Positions 53,045 through 60,496 of a stretch of 64,000 nucleotides of DNA are shown here, one piece after another. Below the pieces are notes generated by a model. The model had not been told where the DNA came from. It saw only the letters and a program-made list of their open reading frames with translations, and did no database searches. Within the stretch, counting starts at the first letter, position 1; each line of letters begins with the position of its first letter. The DNA is from Rhizobium sp. 007 (GTDB taxonomy: Bacteria > Pseudomonadota > Alphaproteobacteria > Rhizobiales > Rhizobiaceae), in contig NZ_CP064188.1 in the NCBI RefSeq assembly GCF_015353075.1, positions 1,736,001 to 1,800,000 on the forward strand, read 5' to 3'. Position numbers and translations under genes: made by a program.

Positions 53045-53859
53045 CCCTGCTTCTCCAGTTCGGACCAGGGGAAGACGGCGACGCGGATGCGATCAAGGAC
53101 GTAGTTCGTCAAGACGGCGAGGAGCGTGATCCAGACGACATAGGGAAAGATCACGTCCATCGCCAGATAGCGGCGGACGAGGAAGATGCGGTAGCCGAGG
53201 CCGGATTCCGAGGAAATCGCTTCGGCCGCGATCAGGAAGAGCCAGGCAGGCCCCAACTGCAGCTTGAGGCAGATGATCAGCCGCGGCAGGATCTGCGGCA
53301 GAACCACGCGCAAGGCGATCTGCCACGAGGAGCCGCCAAGCGTCTCGGCCTTGACGACCTGCTCGCGCGGCAAGTCCAGCGCCTTCAGCGCCAGGTCGCG
53401 GATCATCGTCGGCGCGACGCCGATCACGATAAGAGCGATCTTGGATGTCTCGCCGAGACCCATCACGATAAAGAGGATCGGAAGCAGCGCCAGCGGCGGC
53501 ACCATAGAGACGGCAGCGATGAAGGGAGCGAGGAGCGCCCGCAGATACGGAAGCATGCCGATCAGCATTCCGATCAGCAGCGCTGTCGCTGTGGAGATGC
53601 CGAGGCCTGCGAAAAGCCGGATCAGGCTCGCCCAGGTATCCGACCAGAACAGGTAATCGCCGGTACGCTGATCCGCGATGAAGGCCATGCGTTCGATCGC
53701 CTGGGCGAAGCCGGAGAGAGTGGGCAGCAGCTTGTCGTTGGCATTCTCGGACAGGCGCGCCGCCGAGCCGAAGGCATAGGCTACGATCAGCAGCACGAAG
53801 GGTATCAGCATCAGGGCAAATTGCGCGCCCCGACTTGGCTTGATATTGATCCAGCGCAT
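53041..53859 (-). CDS. Nitrate/taurine-type ABC transporter permease (guanidine operon)
   Basis: This 272-residue SsuC/TauC-like permease has about six helices. Blocks: FALMLIPFVLLIVAYAFGSA, LFAGLGISTATALLIGMLIG, the core loop MVPPLALLPILFIVMGLGET and SKIALIVIGVAPTMIRDLAL, then ADTLGGS-like KAETLGGSSWQIALRVVLPQ. The N-terminal loop (RLSENANDKLLPTLSGFAQA) is the usual ekiPSP-type segment. It follows the binding-protein gene by about 60 bases. Confidence 0.88.
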   Translation of the reverse strand: MRWINIKPSRGAQFALMLIPFVLLIVAYAFGSAARLSENANDKLLPTLSGFAQAIERMAFIADQRTGDYLFWSDTWASLIRLFAGLGISTATALLIGMLIGMLPYLRALLAPFIAAVSMVPPLALLPILFIVMGLGETSKIALIVIGVAPTMIRDLALKALDLPREQVVKAETLGGSSWQIALRVVLPQILPRLIICLKLQLGPAWLFLIAAEAISSESGLGYRIFLVRRYLAMDVIFPYVVWITLLAVLTNYVLDRIRVAVFPWSELEKQG

Positions 53860-53921
53860 GAGGAAAGCTCCGCTGATGAAGGAATGACACGGCGCAGTTT
53901 TCCCGCGCCGCCGGTCGAACT

Positions 53922-54995
53922 TCAGAGCGTCCCGTCAGCGGCCGCCTTCATGTAGGTCTCGGTGAAGCGCAGCTTGACGTTGCCGCTGTCTCCGAGGATT
54001 TTGCCGTCCGGCATTTCGATCCCGATGACATCCGCCGACGGCGCACCGTTGCCGAGCAGGCCCTTCTCGAAGAGGAAGTTGCGCACCAGATCCATCGTCT
54101 TGGGAAGACTCTGGGACACGGTGAAGGCGACGGCGTCAGCGGGCTTGGCGAAGAGCTTGGTCGCAGCGATCTGCGCCTCAAAACCTTTAAGGTCGGTGCC
54201 GGAGGCCGACCCCATCGTCTCGCGGGCCGCCTTGCCGTCCGGCGTATCCGCCTCCATCAGCGCCGCGGTCTCATACCAGATGCCTGCCAGCGCCTTGCCG
54301 AAGTTCGGATTGTCCTTGAGCACATCGGTATTGGCGACCATCAGGTCGATGATTTCGCCAGGAACCTGCGAACTGTCGAATACCTTCTTGGCCGAAGGAT
54401 CCTCAAGGATGCTGGAGACCAGCGGATTCCAGGTGACGACGGAGGTGACGTCGGGCGTCTTATAGGCGGCGACCATGTCGGCGTCGGACGTATTGACGAC
54501 CTTCACGTCGCGCTCTGTCAGCTTGATGCTTTCGAGCGCGCGAGCAAGCAGGTAATGCGAGACGGAATACTCGACCAGATTGACATTCTGGCCCTTGATA
54601 TCGGCAAGGCTCGTCTTGTCCTTGAGAATTACGGCGTCATTGCCATTCGAGAAGTCGCCGACGATCACGGCGGTCGTATCGACGCCGCCGGCGGCCGGAA
54701 TGGAAAGGCCATCCATGTTGGTGAGCGTCACGGCGTCGAAGGCACCGGCCGTATACTGGTTCATCGACTCGACGTAGTCGTTGAACTGGGTCACATCGAT
54801 CTTGATGCCGTATTTATCGGCCCATTTCTTGACGATGCCGTGATCGGCAGCATAGCCCCAGGGCATCCAGCCCACATAGATCGACCATGCAACCTTGAAC
54901 TCGGTCTTTTGGGCAGCCTCAACGGTGGGGCCGAGGCCCAGGATGAAGTAGGCGGTCAAGGCGGTGATGGAAAGAAGCTTCGAAAAAGTCTGCAT
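53922..54995 (-). CDS. ABC transporter binding protein for guanidine (NitT/TauT type)
   Basis: This 357-residue protein has the signal peptide LLSITALTAYFILGLGPTVE, ending VEAA. The mature part is FKVAWSIYVGWMPWGYAADH, VTQFNDYVESMNQYTAGAFD and AVTLTNMDG, typical of the binding proteins attached to urea/guanidine carboxylase operons. It is the first gene after the riboswitch. AAGGGGAATTTCA precedes the ATG, and the GGGG can pair with upstream CCCTTTT, so initiation may also be controlled. The substrate is inferred to be guanidine from the riboswitch. Confidence 0.85.
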   Translation of the reverse strand: MQTFSKLLSITALTAYFILGLGPTVEAAQKTEFKVAWSIYVGWMPWGYAADHGIVKKWADKYGIKIDVTQFNDYVESMNQYTAGAFDAVTLTNMDGLSIPAAGGVDTTAVIVGDFSNGNDAVILKDKTSLADIKGQNVNLVEYSVSHYLLARALESIKLTERDVKVVNTSDADMVAAYKTPDVTSVVTWNPLVSSILEDPSAKKVFDSSQVPGEIIDLMVANTDVLKDNPNFGKALAGIWYETAALMEADTPDGKAARETMGSASGTDLKGFEAQIAATKLFAKPADAVAFTVSQSLPKTMDLVRNFLFEKGLLGNGAPSADVIGIEMPDGKILGDSGNVKLRFTETYMKAAADGTL

Positions 54996-55020
54996 TGAAA
55001 TTCCCCTTTTGCTTTTTTCA

Positions 55021-55059
55021 AAAAGGGATTGGCAAAGACCATCGCGCCGCCAATCCCTT
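55021..55059 (-). terminator. Intrinsic terminator of the guanidine-I riboswitch
   Basis: On the minus strand AAGGGATTGGC (55059-55049) pairs with GCCAATCCCTT (55033-55023), followed by a short T run (CCCTTTTTG). It lies between the aptamer and the first coding gene, the usual expression platform of an ON switch. The T run is short. Confidence 0.6.
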
Positions 55060-55067
55060 GGCTTACG

Positions 55068-55170
55068 AGGTCTCCCGGGCTTTTGTCCCGCCGTGCATCC
55101 GGCGGGATTTCTCTCCCACCGACGGCAGCTCTCGGACCAGCACGCTTGTCAAGCGCCGGAACCCTAGCCA
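55068..55170 (-). ncRNA. Guanidine-I (ykkC-yxkD) riboswitch
   Basis: Read on the minus strand, the three conserved blocks of the aptamer appear in order: CTAGGGTTCCG (55167-55157), CTGGTCCGAGAGC (about 55141-55129) and ACGGCGGGACAAAAGCCCGG followed by GAGA (about 55093-55070). Spacing and order match the known class. Guanidine binding turns such switches on. The riboswitch precedes the whole uptake and degradation operon at 45374-54995 and defines its substrate. Confidence 0.93.
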
Positions 55171-55423
55171 CCAACTCAGCATTGTCAAAGCAAGACCCGT
55201 GCCAGTTTCTGCTAAATTGATTCTATAAAGGTTTTTCTATTGTCTCGGCTATCTCACAGCGGCACCGAGCGGCAACTGCTCATTATTTAGGCGCAGCTGT
55301 CACAATGTGGAAGACGGCATTTCAAGAACGGCGGCGACATTTTTTAGCACTCTCGAGCCTGGAGTGCCAATTTTTGTCTGAACGCTCTTGAACCTGAAAA
55401 CTCCGCAACCAAATCAATTCCGT

Positions 55424-55504
55424 CAGCCGCCCGTACGGGGCTGATGTTGGAGACGCGAGTTTCCATGCGTCTCCATTCCATGTTGCTTTACGGAGGATAT
55501 GGCT
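55424..55504 (+). promoter_or_regulatory. ROSE-like RNA thermometer before hsp20
   Basis: The hsp20 leader can fold into successive hairpins: CAGCC/GGCTG (55424-55443), GGAGACGC/GCGTCTCC (55449-55456 with 55467-55474), and a 3' hairpin CCAT/ATGG (55478-55481 with 55499-55502) that encloses TTGCT (55483-55487) opposite the ribosome binding site GGAGG (55492-55496). A U-U-G-C-U facing the ribosome binding site is the hallmark of ROSE elements of rhizobial small heat-shock genes. Confidence 0.65.
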
Positions 55505-55990
55505 ATGAGAAACGAATTCGACTTCGCCCCGCTTTACCGGTCCAGCATCGGCTTTGACCGCGTCTTCAATCTCCTCAACAATGCGCAGCGATTTCAAGCT
55601 GTCGATACCTGGCCGCCTTACGATATCGTCAAGGCAGGCGAGGACGAGTACCGCATAACCATGGCAGTTGCAGGTTTCGCCGAGGAAGATCTGTCGGTCA
55701 CACATGAGCGAAACGTGCTCGTTATTGCCGGTGCGAAGCCCGACAAGGAGGATATGCAATATCTGCATCACGGCATCGCCGGCCGATCATTCGAACGACG
55801 CTTCGAGCTTGCCGACCACGTCAAGGTGCTTGGTGCGAGCCTGAAGAACGGCCTTCTGTCGGTCGAGCTGAAACGCGAGATCCCCGAAGAGATGAAGCCG
55901 CGGCGCATTGCTATCGGAACGAATGAGGCCAAGCAGGCCAAAGAGGAGACTGGGCCGCTACAGATCGAAGGCGAAAAGCAGGTGGCTTGA
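55505..55990 (+). CDS. Small heat-shock protein Hsp20 (IbpA type)
   Basis: The protein of about 161 residues starts MRNEFDFAPLYRSSIGFDRV, typical of rhizobial class A small heat-shock proteins. The alpha-crystallin domain spans about residues 37-130 (PPYDIVKAGEDEYRITMAVA; RSFERRFELADHVKVLGASL and KNGLLSVELKREIPEE). It is an ATP-independent holdase. ATG 55505 is eight bases from GGAGG; the in-frame ATG 55499 is too close to it. Translation is probably heat-controlled by the leader. A strong hairpin follows the stop. Confidence 0.92.
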   Translation: MRNEFDFAPLYRSSIGFDRVFNLLNNAQRFQAVDTWPPYDIVKAGEDEYRITMAVAGFAEEDLSVTHERNVLVIAGAKPDKEDMQYLHHGIAGRSFERRFELADHVKVLGASLKNGLLSVELKREIPEEMKPRRIAIGTNEAKQAKEETGPLQIEGEKQVA

Positions 55991-56007
55991 TCGAACATGA
56001 CGACGAC

Positions 56008-56033
56008 CCGCGCCGGGCTTTTACCCGGCGCGG
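56008..56033. terminator. Strong hairpin after hsp20
   Basis: CCGCGCCGGG-CTTTTA-CCCGGCGCGG is a perfect 10-base stem with a six-base loop 18 bases after the hsp20 stop. There is no T run, so it may stabilise the transcript end or reduce read-through into the next gene. Confidence 0.5.
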
Positions 56034-56140
56034 CATTGCCGCGGTTGGATGCGATGCGTGTCCTATTGGCTGCCAGCAGCGACACAATGTGCTGGCACAG
56101 CCGCAGTCATGAAGTGCCGAACGTGAGGGAGGTGATTGAA

Positions 56141-56362
56141 ATGACCCTATCGTCAGGAGAAGTAAGGGCCATCATCGGCCCGGTTGACGAGGTCTTGCTT
56201 GCAGACATTTTGGCGACAGGAGCTTCGGCAAAGGAACTGGCAGAAGCCTGGGCCTGGGTGAATGCTGAAGAAGCTCTGGCCGATGAAGGCCGTCCGTTGC
56301 CGACGGGAAGAATTGCGCGGCTTGTTGATCTGCTGGATCCCGGCCAGGAGAACGAACTATAA
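56141..56362 (+). CDS. Small hypothetical protein downstream of hsp20
   Basis: The protein of about 73 residues begins MTLSSGEVRAIIGPVDEVLL, then ADILATGASAKELAEAWAWV, and ends GRIARLVDLLDPGQENEL. It appears all-helical and acidic. GAGGGAGGTGATTGAA precedes ATG 56141, a good ribosome binding site; the longer frame from 55997 covers the hairpin and is less likely. I know of similar small proteins near rhizobial hsp20 genes but no function. It may belong to the heat-shock transcript. Confidence 0.6.
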   Translation: MTLSSGEVRAIIGPVDEVLLADILATGASAKELAEAWAWVNAEEALADEGRPLPTGRIARLVDLLDPGQENEL

Positions 56363-56505
56363 AGCGCCGCTTGCCGTTTCTTTTGCGTGACTGATCGGCG
56401 GCAAAGGGCAGTGCCTACCGATAGAGGCGCGCTTTGATGACCACCCTTTCATAAGTCCACCTGGGCGCTATGCTCTATGCCAAGATACCAAGCTTAGGGC
56501 CTTTC

Positions 56506-56775
56506 ATGACGGACCAACATCAAAGCGACTTTCGGGAGCGAATGACGATCCTCGGCGAACTTGACGCCGCCTCCTTCCTTCCTTGGATCCGACGCCATGC
56601 CGCTAAGCTCGGGCTTGCGCAGGCGATCGCCCATACCAGTTCCGATCGGGTCGAGCTCGACATCACCGGGCCCGTGGAGCTGATCGACATGATGGAGATC
56701 GGATGTTTGCTCGGGCCTATCGATGTCTGGGTCGAGACGATACACCGCACACCAATCGACAGGGGAGCCGGCTGA
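56506..56775 (+). CDS. Acylphosphatase-like small protein
   Basis: The protein of about 89 residues contains FRERMTILGELDAASFLPWI, RRHAAKLGLAQAIAHTSSDR and VELDITGPVELIDMMEIGCL. This follows the acylphosphatase fold pattern (first strand, helix with R, then a strand and a helix), but the catalytic G-x-V-Q-G-V-G-F-R loop is replaced by GELDAASFLPWIR. It is therefore probably not an active acylphosphatase. AGGG lies upstream of ATG 56506. It follows the hsp20-associated small gene. Confidence 0.6.
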   Translation: MTDQHQSDFRERMTILGELDAASFLPWIRRHAAKLGLAQAIAHTSSDRVELDITGPVELIDMMEIGCLLGPIDVWVETIHRTPIDRGAG

Positions 56776-56943
56776 CGTCGCGATCGATCTTTTTTGGCTG
56801 CATGCGCATTGTATGCCTTATATTTAATCAATATTGCCAATGCGAAAAAATTATGCAAACGTGACCACACTGATTGGCGGACCGCCGACGCTTAGCCGCG
56901 GATTCACCAACCAGGCCATTGATTTTATATAGAAAGCCGAGTG

Positions 56944-57597
56944 ATGCTGTCTGACACGACGGGCTCTTGGACGCCAGTCGCCCTGTCCGCGGATTTGCCA
57001 GCGGGAACCGTTATTCCGGCACGGACGCCAGCCGGGCCGATTGCTCTTTGGCGAAGTCAGTCGGGGCACGTGACAGCATCGGCAGACCGGTGTCCGCATC
57101 GCGGCATGCGCTTGTCTCACGGCTTCGTGCGTGGCGAGGCACTTTCGTGCATCTATCACGGCTGGAGCTACACCCGGACCGGAACCTGCCTGCGCATCCC
57201 GGCCCATCCAGGCCTCACGCCGCCCGAAACGATCCGCTTGGAGACGCAACAGGTCGAAGAGTCTGACGGCGTCATCTGGGTTGCCGCAGAGCAACTTATA
57301 GCTGGGCCCCCGCGGCTTGAAGGCCTTGTTCCATTGCGCTCCCTGGTGGCAGATGCCGGTACTGAGGCGGTCGAAGCTGCTGCGAACGGAAAGGCAGGCC
57401 CGGAAGGCCTTGTCTGGCATGCGCAGAATAGCCAGACGATCCGGCTGTTGCTCGTCCCGCAAGACAACGGCCAGACATTGATTCATATCCTGCTGGATAA
57501 TGATAGCTGCCTGGCCGCGCGCATTGCCGCGTCACGGGCATCCGAAACTTTGCGGCGGATGGCCGAGGAGCTTCAGACGAAAGGGAAAGCGTCATGA
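56944..57597 (+). CDS. Stand-alone Rieske [2Fe-2S] protein
   Basis: In this protein of about 217 residues the Rieske domain lies at residues 10-110. Cluster ligands are Cys-His in DRCPHRGMRLS and Cys-His in LSCIYHGWSY, 17 residues apart as in ring-hydroxylating oxygenases. Residues 1-40 (WTPVALSADLPAGTVIPART) look like the N-terminus of an oxygenase alpha subunit, but the mononuclear-iron domain is absent. A C-terminal region of about 80 residues is unassigned. Its stop overlaps the start of a gene for the missing catalytic domain. It would pass electrons to that partner. Confidence 0.85.
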   Translation: MLSDTTGSWTPVALSADLPAGTVIPARTPAGPIALWRSQSGHVTASADRCPHRGMRLSHGFVRGEALSCIYHGWSYTRTGTCLRIPAHPGLTPPETIRLETQQVEESDGVIWVAAEQLIAGPPRLEGLVPLRSLVADAGTEAVEAAANGKAGPEGLVWHAQNSQTIRLLLVPQDNGQTLIHILLDNDSCLAARIAASRASETLRRMAEELQTKGKAS

Positions 57598-58439
57598 GGC
57601 AAAACGCGATGATCGACGAGTGGTATCCCGTCGGTCTCTTCAGCCAGCTCGACATCGATGGGCGCAAGACCGCCCTGATGGGAGAGCCTATCGAAGTGGC
57701 GCTTGACGCCCACGGAAACATCAACGTGAAATCCGGCGACGGGCGCTTTCTCCCCGTTTGCCTCCGCTACGGCCACATCTGGTCCTCTCTCGGCAAACCT
57801 CGAACGGATCTTTTTCCGATTCCCGAGGCCGATCAGCCCGGCCGCCGGTTTGTCGATGTGGGTGTCGCTCGCGTGCGCTGCTCGCCGCTGCGCGCAGTGG
57901 AGAACTTTCTCGACATAGCGCACTTTCCCTTTGTGCACACCGACATCTTAGGCGCGGAGCCACACACCGAGGTTCAGGACTACAAGGTCGAAATCCGCGA
58001 TGAAGTAGATGAGGTCTGGGCCACGCAGGTCAAATTCTACCAACCGCAGGCTGCCAAGTCGGCAAGCGGCGGCATCACGACCGAATACATGTACCGCGTG
58101 CCGGCGCCGACCTGCTCCGTCCTTTACAAGACCTGTCCGCCCCGCCCTGGTGAATGGGATGTCATCGCCCTCTTCGTCCAACCCCTCGCCGAAGACCTGT
58201 GCGACGTCTGGCCGTGGATGGCGCTCTTCGACGATGTCACGCCGATGACCGATCTCATTCACTTTCAGCAGACGATCTTCCTGCAGGACCGGTCCATTCT
58301 CGAAAACCAGATCCCCAGGCTCCTGCCCCTCGATCCCGGAATGGAAATCCCCACCAGAGCCGACCTGACTTCGATCGCTTACAGACGCTGGCTGAAACGC
58401 CACCACTACACCTATGGGGCACAATTGGTGGCGCAATGA
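57594..58439 (+). CDS. Rieske-less catalytic subunit of a ring-hydroxylating/N-demethylating oxygenase
   Basis: The 281-residue protein has the oxygenase alpha-subunit N-terminus (DEWYPVGLFSQLDIDGRKTA, LMGEPIEVALDAHGNINV). It then jumps straight to the segment that normally follows the Rieske module (PVCLRYGHIWSSLGKP), so the Rieske domain is cleanly missing. The mononuclear iron site is intact: ENFLDIAHFPFVH gives Asp-x2-His-x4-His, and a late Asp lies in FLQDRSILENQ. In NdmC, the methylxanthine N7-demethylase, the Rieske domain is likewise missing and supplied in trans. Coupled by ATGA overlaps on both sides. Confidence 0.85.
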   Translation: MRQNAMIDEWYPVGLFSQLDIDGRKTALMGEPIEVALDAHGNINVKSGDGRFLPVCLRYGHIWSSLGKPRTDLFPIPEADQPGRRFVDVGVARVRCSPLRAVENFLDIAHFPFVHTDILGAEPHTEVQDYKVEIRDEVDEVWATQVKFYQPQAAKSASGGITTEYMYRVPAPTCSVLYKTCPPRPGEWDVIALFVQPLAEDLCDVWPWMALFDDVTPMTDLIHFQQTIFLQDRSILENQIPRLLPLDPGMEIPTRADLTSIAYRRWLKRHHYTYGAQLVAQ

Positions 58440-59095
58440 AGCTCTATGATTACGTTCTCTCACCCAGTTGCTACAAAGTTCGGCTGATGGCGGCTCTGGC
58501 CGGCGTGAAGCTGGAAATCCGGCCAGTAGATTTTCATCCCGGCGCCGAGCATCGCAGCCTCGAGCTCATGGCGCTTAATCCGGCGGGCTCGATCCCGATC
58601 TTGGAAGATGGGGATCTGATCCTGACCGAATCCGCCGCCATGCTTACCTACCTCGCCGCCAAGACGGCGCCAAAGTGGCTGGGCAGCGGCACGCCGGAAG
58701 AAACAGCGCGCGTCCAGCAATGGCTTTCGTTCTCACACCGGCTGACCGCCAACCTCGGAGGCGCGCGCCTTCATGAAATGCTTCTGGGGCCAGGGGACAT
58801 CGCCTCGCTTCAAGCACAAGGGATTGCTGCGCTTCGCGAACTGGAAGCGAACCTGGTCGAACAGGGCTTGCGGGGATTTCAGTTCCTCGCGTCGAACCGC
58901 CCGACAATTGCTGATATCGCTTGCTTTCCCTACGTGGCGCTCGCGCCGGATGGCGGCATCCCGCTCGACCCCTATCCCGCCATCAGGCTCTGGTCGCGTG
59001 CAATCCGCAGCCTCGATAATTTTGTCGAGATGCCTGGCATCCATAGGCTGCACGAGTTAACGCCCGAACCCTACGCAGAACCGGGCGAGGTGTGA
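58436..59095 (+). CDS. Glutathione S-transferase-like protein (NdmE-like position)
   Basis: The protein has about 219 residues. The N-terminal thioredoxin-like domain reads LYDYVLSPSCYKVRLMAALA with the cis-Pro region NPAGSIPILEDGDLILTESA (Glu-Ser for the glutathione gamma-glutamyl group). The C-terminal helical domain runs from about 90. A Ser/Cys pair at SPSC is in the catalytic position. Located directly after the Rieske-less subunit and overlapping it, it resembles NdmE, a GST-like protein that holds NdmC and NdmD together. Its role may be structural rather than conjugating. Confidence 0.82.
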   Translation: MKLYDYVLSPSCYKVRLMAALAGVKLEIRPVDFHPGAEHRSLELMALNPAGSIPILEDGDLILTESAAMLTYLAAKTAPKWLGSGTPEETARVQQWLSFSHRLTANLGGARLHEMLLGPGDIASLQAQGIAALRELEANLVEQGLRGFQFLASNRPTIADIACFPYVALAPDGGIPLDPYPAIRLWSRAIRSLDNFVEMPGIHRLHELTPEPYAEPGEV

Positions 59096-59096
59096 C

Positions 59097-60476
59097 GTGG
59101 CCGGTTATCTCCTAACGAACTGTGCTGCCGTCATCGCCAACGATGGCGAGGGGCTGCGTGTCTGCCGGAACGTGGACCTGCTGACAAACGGTCCTTCGAT
59201 CGAAGCGATCGGCGAAAACCTCTACAAGGGAGAGCTGCCGGCCGGGACCATCACCCAAGACGCGACCGGCTGGTTCGTTTATCCGGGGCTCGTCAATACC
59301 CACCACCACTTCTTCCAGTGCTTCGTGCGCAACCGGGCGGATCTCGATTGGACGAAGCTGACGGTCATTGAATGGCTTGATCGCATCTATCCAATCTTCT
59401 CGCGCCTGACCGAGGACTGCTTTTACCATGCCTCTGTCACCGCCATGGCGGAGATGATCAAGCACGGCTGCACGACGGCCTTCGACCACCAGTACTGCTT
59501 CCCGCGCCGCGCTGGCAAGCAACTGATAGACCGTCAGTTCGAGGCAGCCGACCTGCTGGGCATGCGCTTTCATGCGGGCCGCGGCGGCAACACGCTGCCG
59601 AAGTCCGAAGGCTCGACCATCCCGGACGCCATGCTGGAGACGACGGACGAATTCATCGCCGATTGTACGCGCCTGATCGACACTTACCACGATACAAGCC
59701 CCTTCAGCATGCGGCAGGTCGTGGTCGCGCCCTGTCAGCCGGTCAACTGCTATAGAGAGACCTTCGTCGAGGCGGCAGCGCTGGCGCGCGACCGCAGCGT
59801 GCAACTCCATACCCATGTCGGCGAAGGCGAAAGCCCCGTCATCGAGGCTCGGCACGGCATGAGGACGGTGGATTACTGCGCAGAAATTGGATTTGCCGGT
59901 CCCGATACCTTTTATGCCCATTGCTGGGAACTCACCCATGACGAACTGCGCATGATGGCGGCAAGCGGCACCGGTGTCTCCCATTGCCCCGAGCCGGTCT
60001 ATCTGGTCGGCGCCGAGGTCACCGATATTCCGGCCATGTCGGCCTTCGGTCTCCGCGTCGGTCTCGGCTGCGATGGAGCCGCCTCGAACGACAATTCAAA
60101 CCTGATGCACTGCTTGCACTCCGCCTACATGCTGCAGTGCCTGACAGCCTCGACACGCGCCCATCCCGTCCCGCCTCCGGTCGATTTTCTCGGCTATGCG
60201 ACGACCGGCGGGGCGGCCCTCCTCGGCCGCCGGGATATCGGCCGGCTTGCTGCCGGGATGGCCGCCGACCTCTTTGCAATCGACACCCGGCGCATGGACT
60301 ACATCGGCACGCGGCATGACCCGCTGAGCCTGATTGCCAAAGTAGGCATCGGAATGCCTACCGACATGACCATGATCAATGGACGCATCGTCTGGGCCAA
60401 GGGCGAGTTCATCGGGCTCGACGAAATGCGGCTGTTCGCCGAAGCCGAGGCCGCTCTCGCGACAATGGAATTCTAA
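59097..60476 (+). CDS. Amidohydrolase, guanine/8-oxoguanine deaminase-like
   Basis: This 459-residue member of the amidohydrolase superfamily (TrzA/AtzA/guanine deaminase group) has metal ligands in VNTHHHFFQCFVRN, HTHVGEGES and AHCWELTHDEL, and the Asp in GLGCDGAASNDNSNLM. The start VNTHHHFFQ-x-x-x-R is typical of 8-oxoguanine and related purine deaminases. GTG 59097 has GCGAGGTG upstream and lies just after the GST stop. It probably deaminates a purine or related ring; the precise substrate is open. Its place between the oxygenase trio and a nucleobase-type transporter supports a purine route. Confidence 0.85.
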   Translation: MAGYLLTNCAAVIANDGEGLRVCRNVDLLTNGPSIEAIGENLYKGELPAGTITQDATGWFVYPGLVNTHHHFFQCFVRNRADLDWTKLTVIEWLDRIYPIFSRLTEDCFYHASVTAMAEMIKHGCTTAFDHQYCFPRRAGKQLIDRQFEAADLLGMRFHAGRGGNTLPKSEGSTIPDAMLETTDEFIADCTRLIDTYHDTSPFSMRQVVVAPCQPVNCYRETFVEAAALARDRSVQLHTHVGEGESPVIEARHGMRTVDYCAEIGFAGPDTFYAHCWELTHDELRMMAASGTGVSHCPEPVYLVGAEVTDIPAMSAFGLRVGLGCDGAASNDNSNLMHCLHSAYMLQCLTASTRAHPVPPPVDFLGYATTGGAALLGRRDIGRLAAGMAADLFAIDTRRMDYIGTRHDPLSLIAKVGIGMPTDMTMINGRIVWAKGEFIGLDEMRLFAEAEAALATMEF

Positions 60477-60496
60477 AACGAAACAGGGGAACTGAC

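Noticed and set aside
56506..56775. Active acylphosphatase
   Set aside because: The fold pattern is there but the catalytic glycine-rich loop with its Arg is not conserved.
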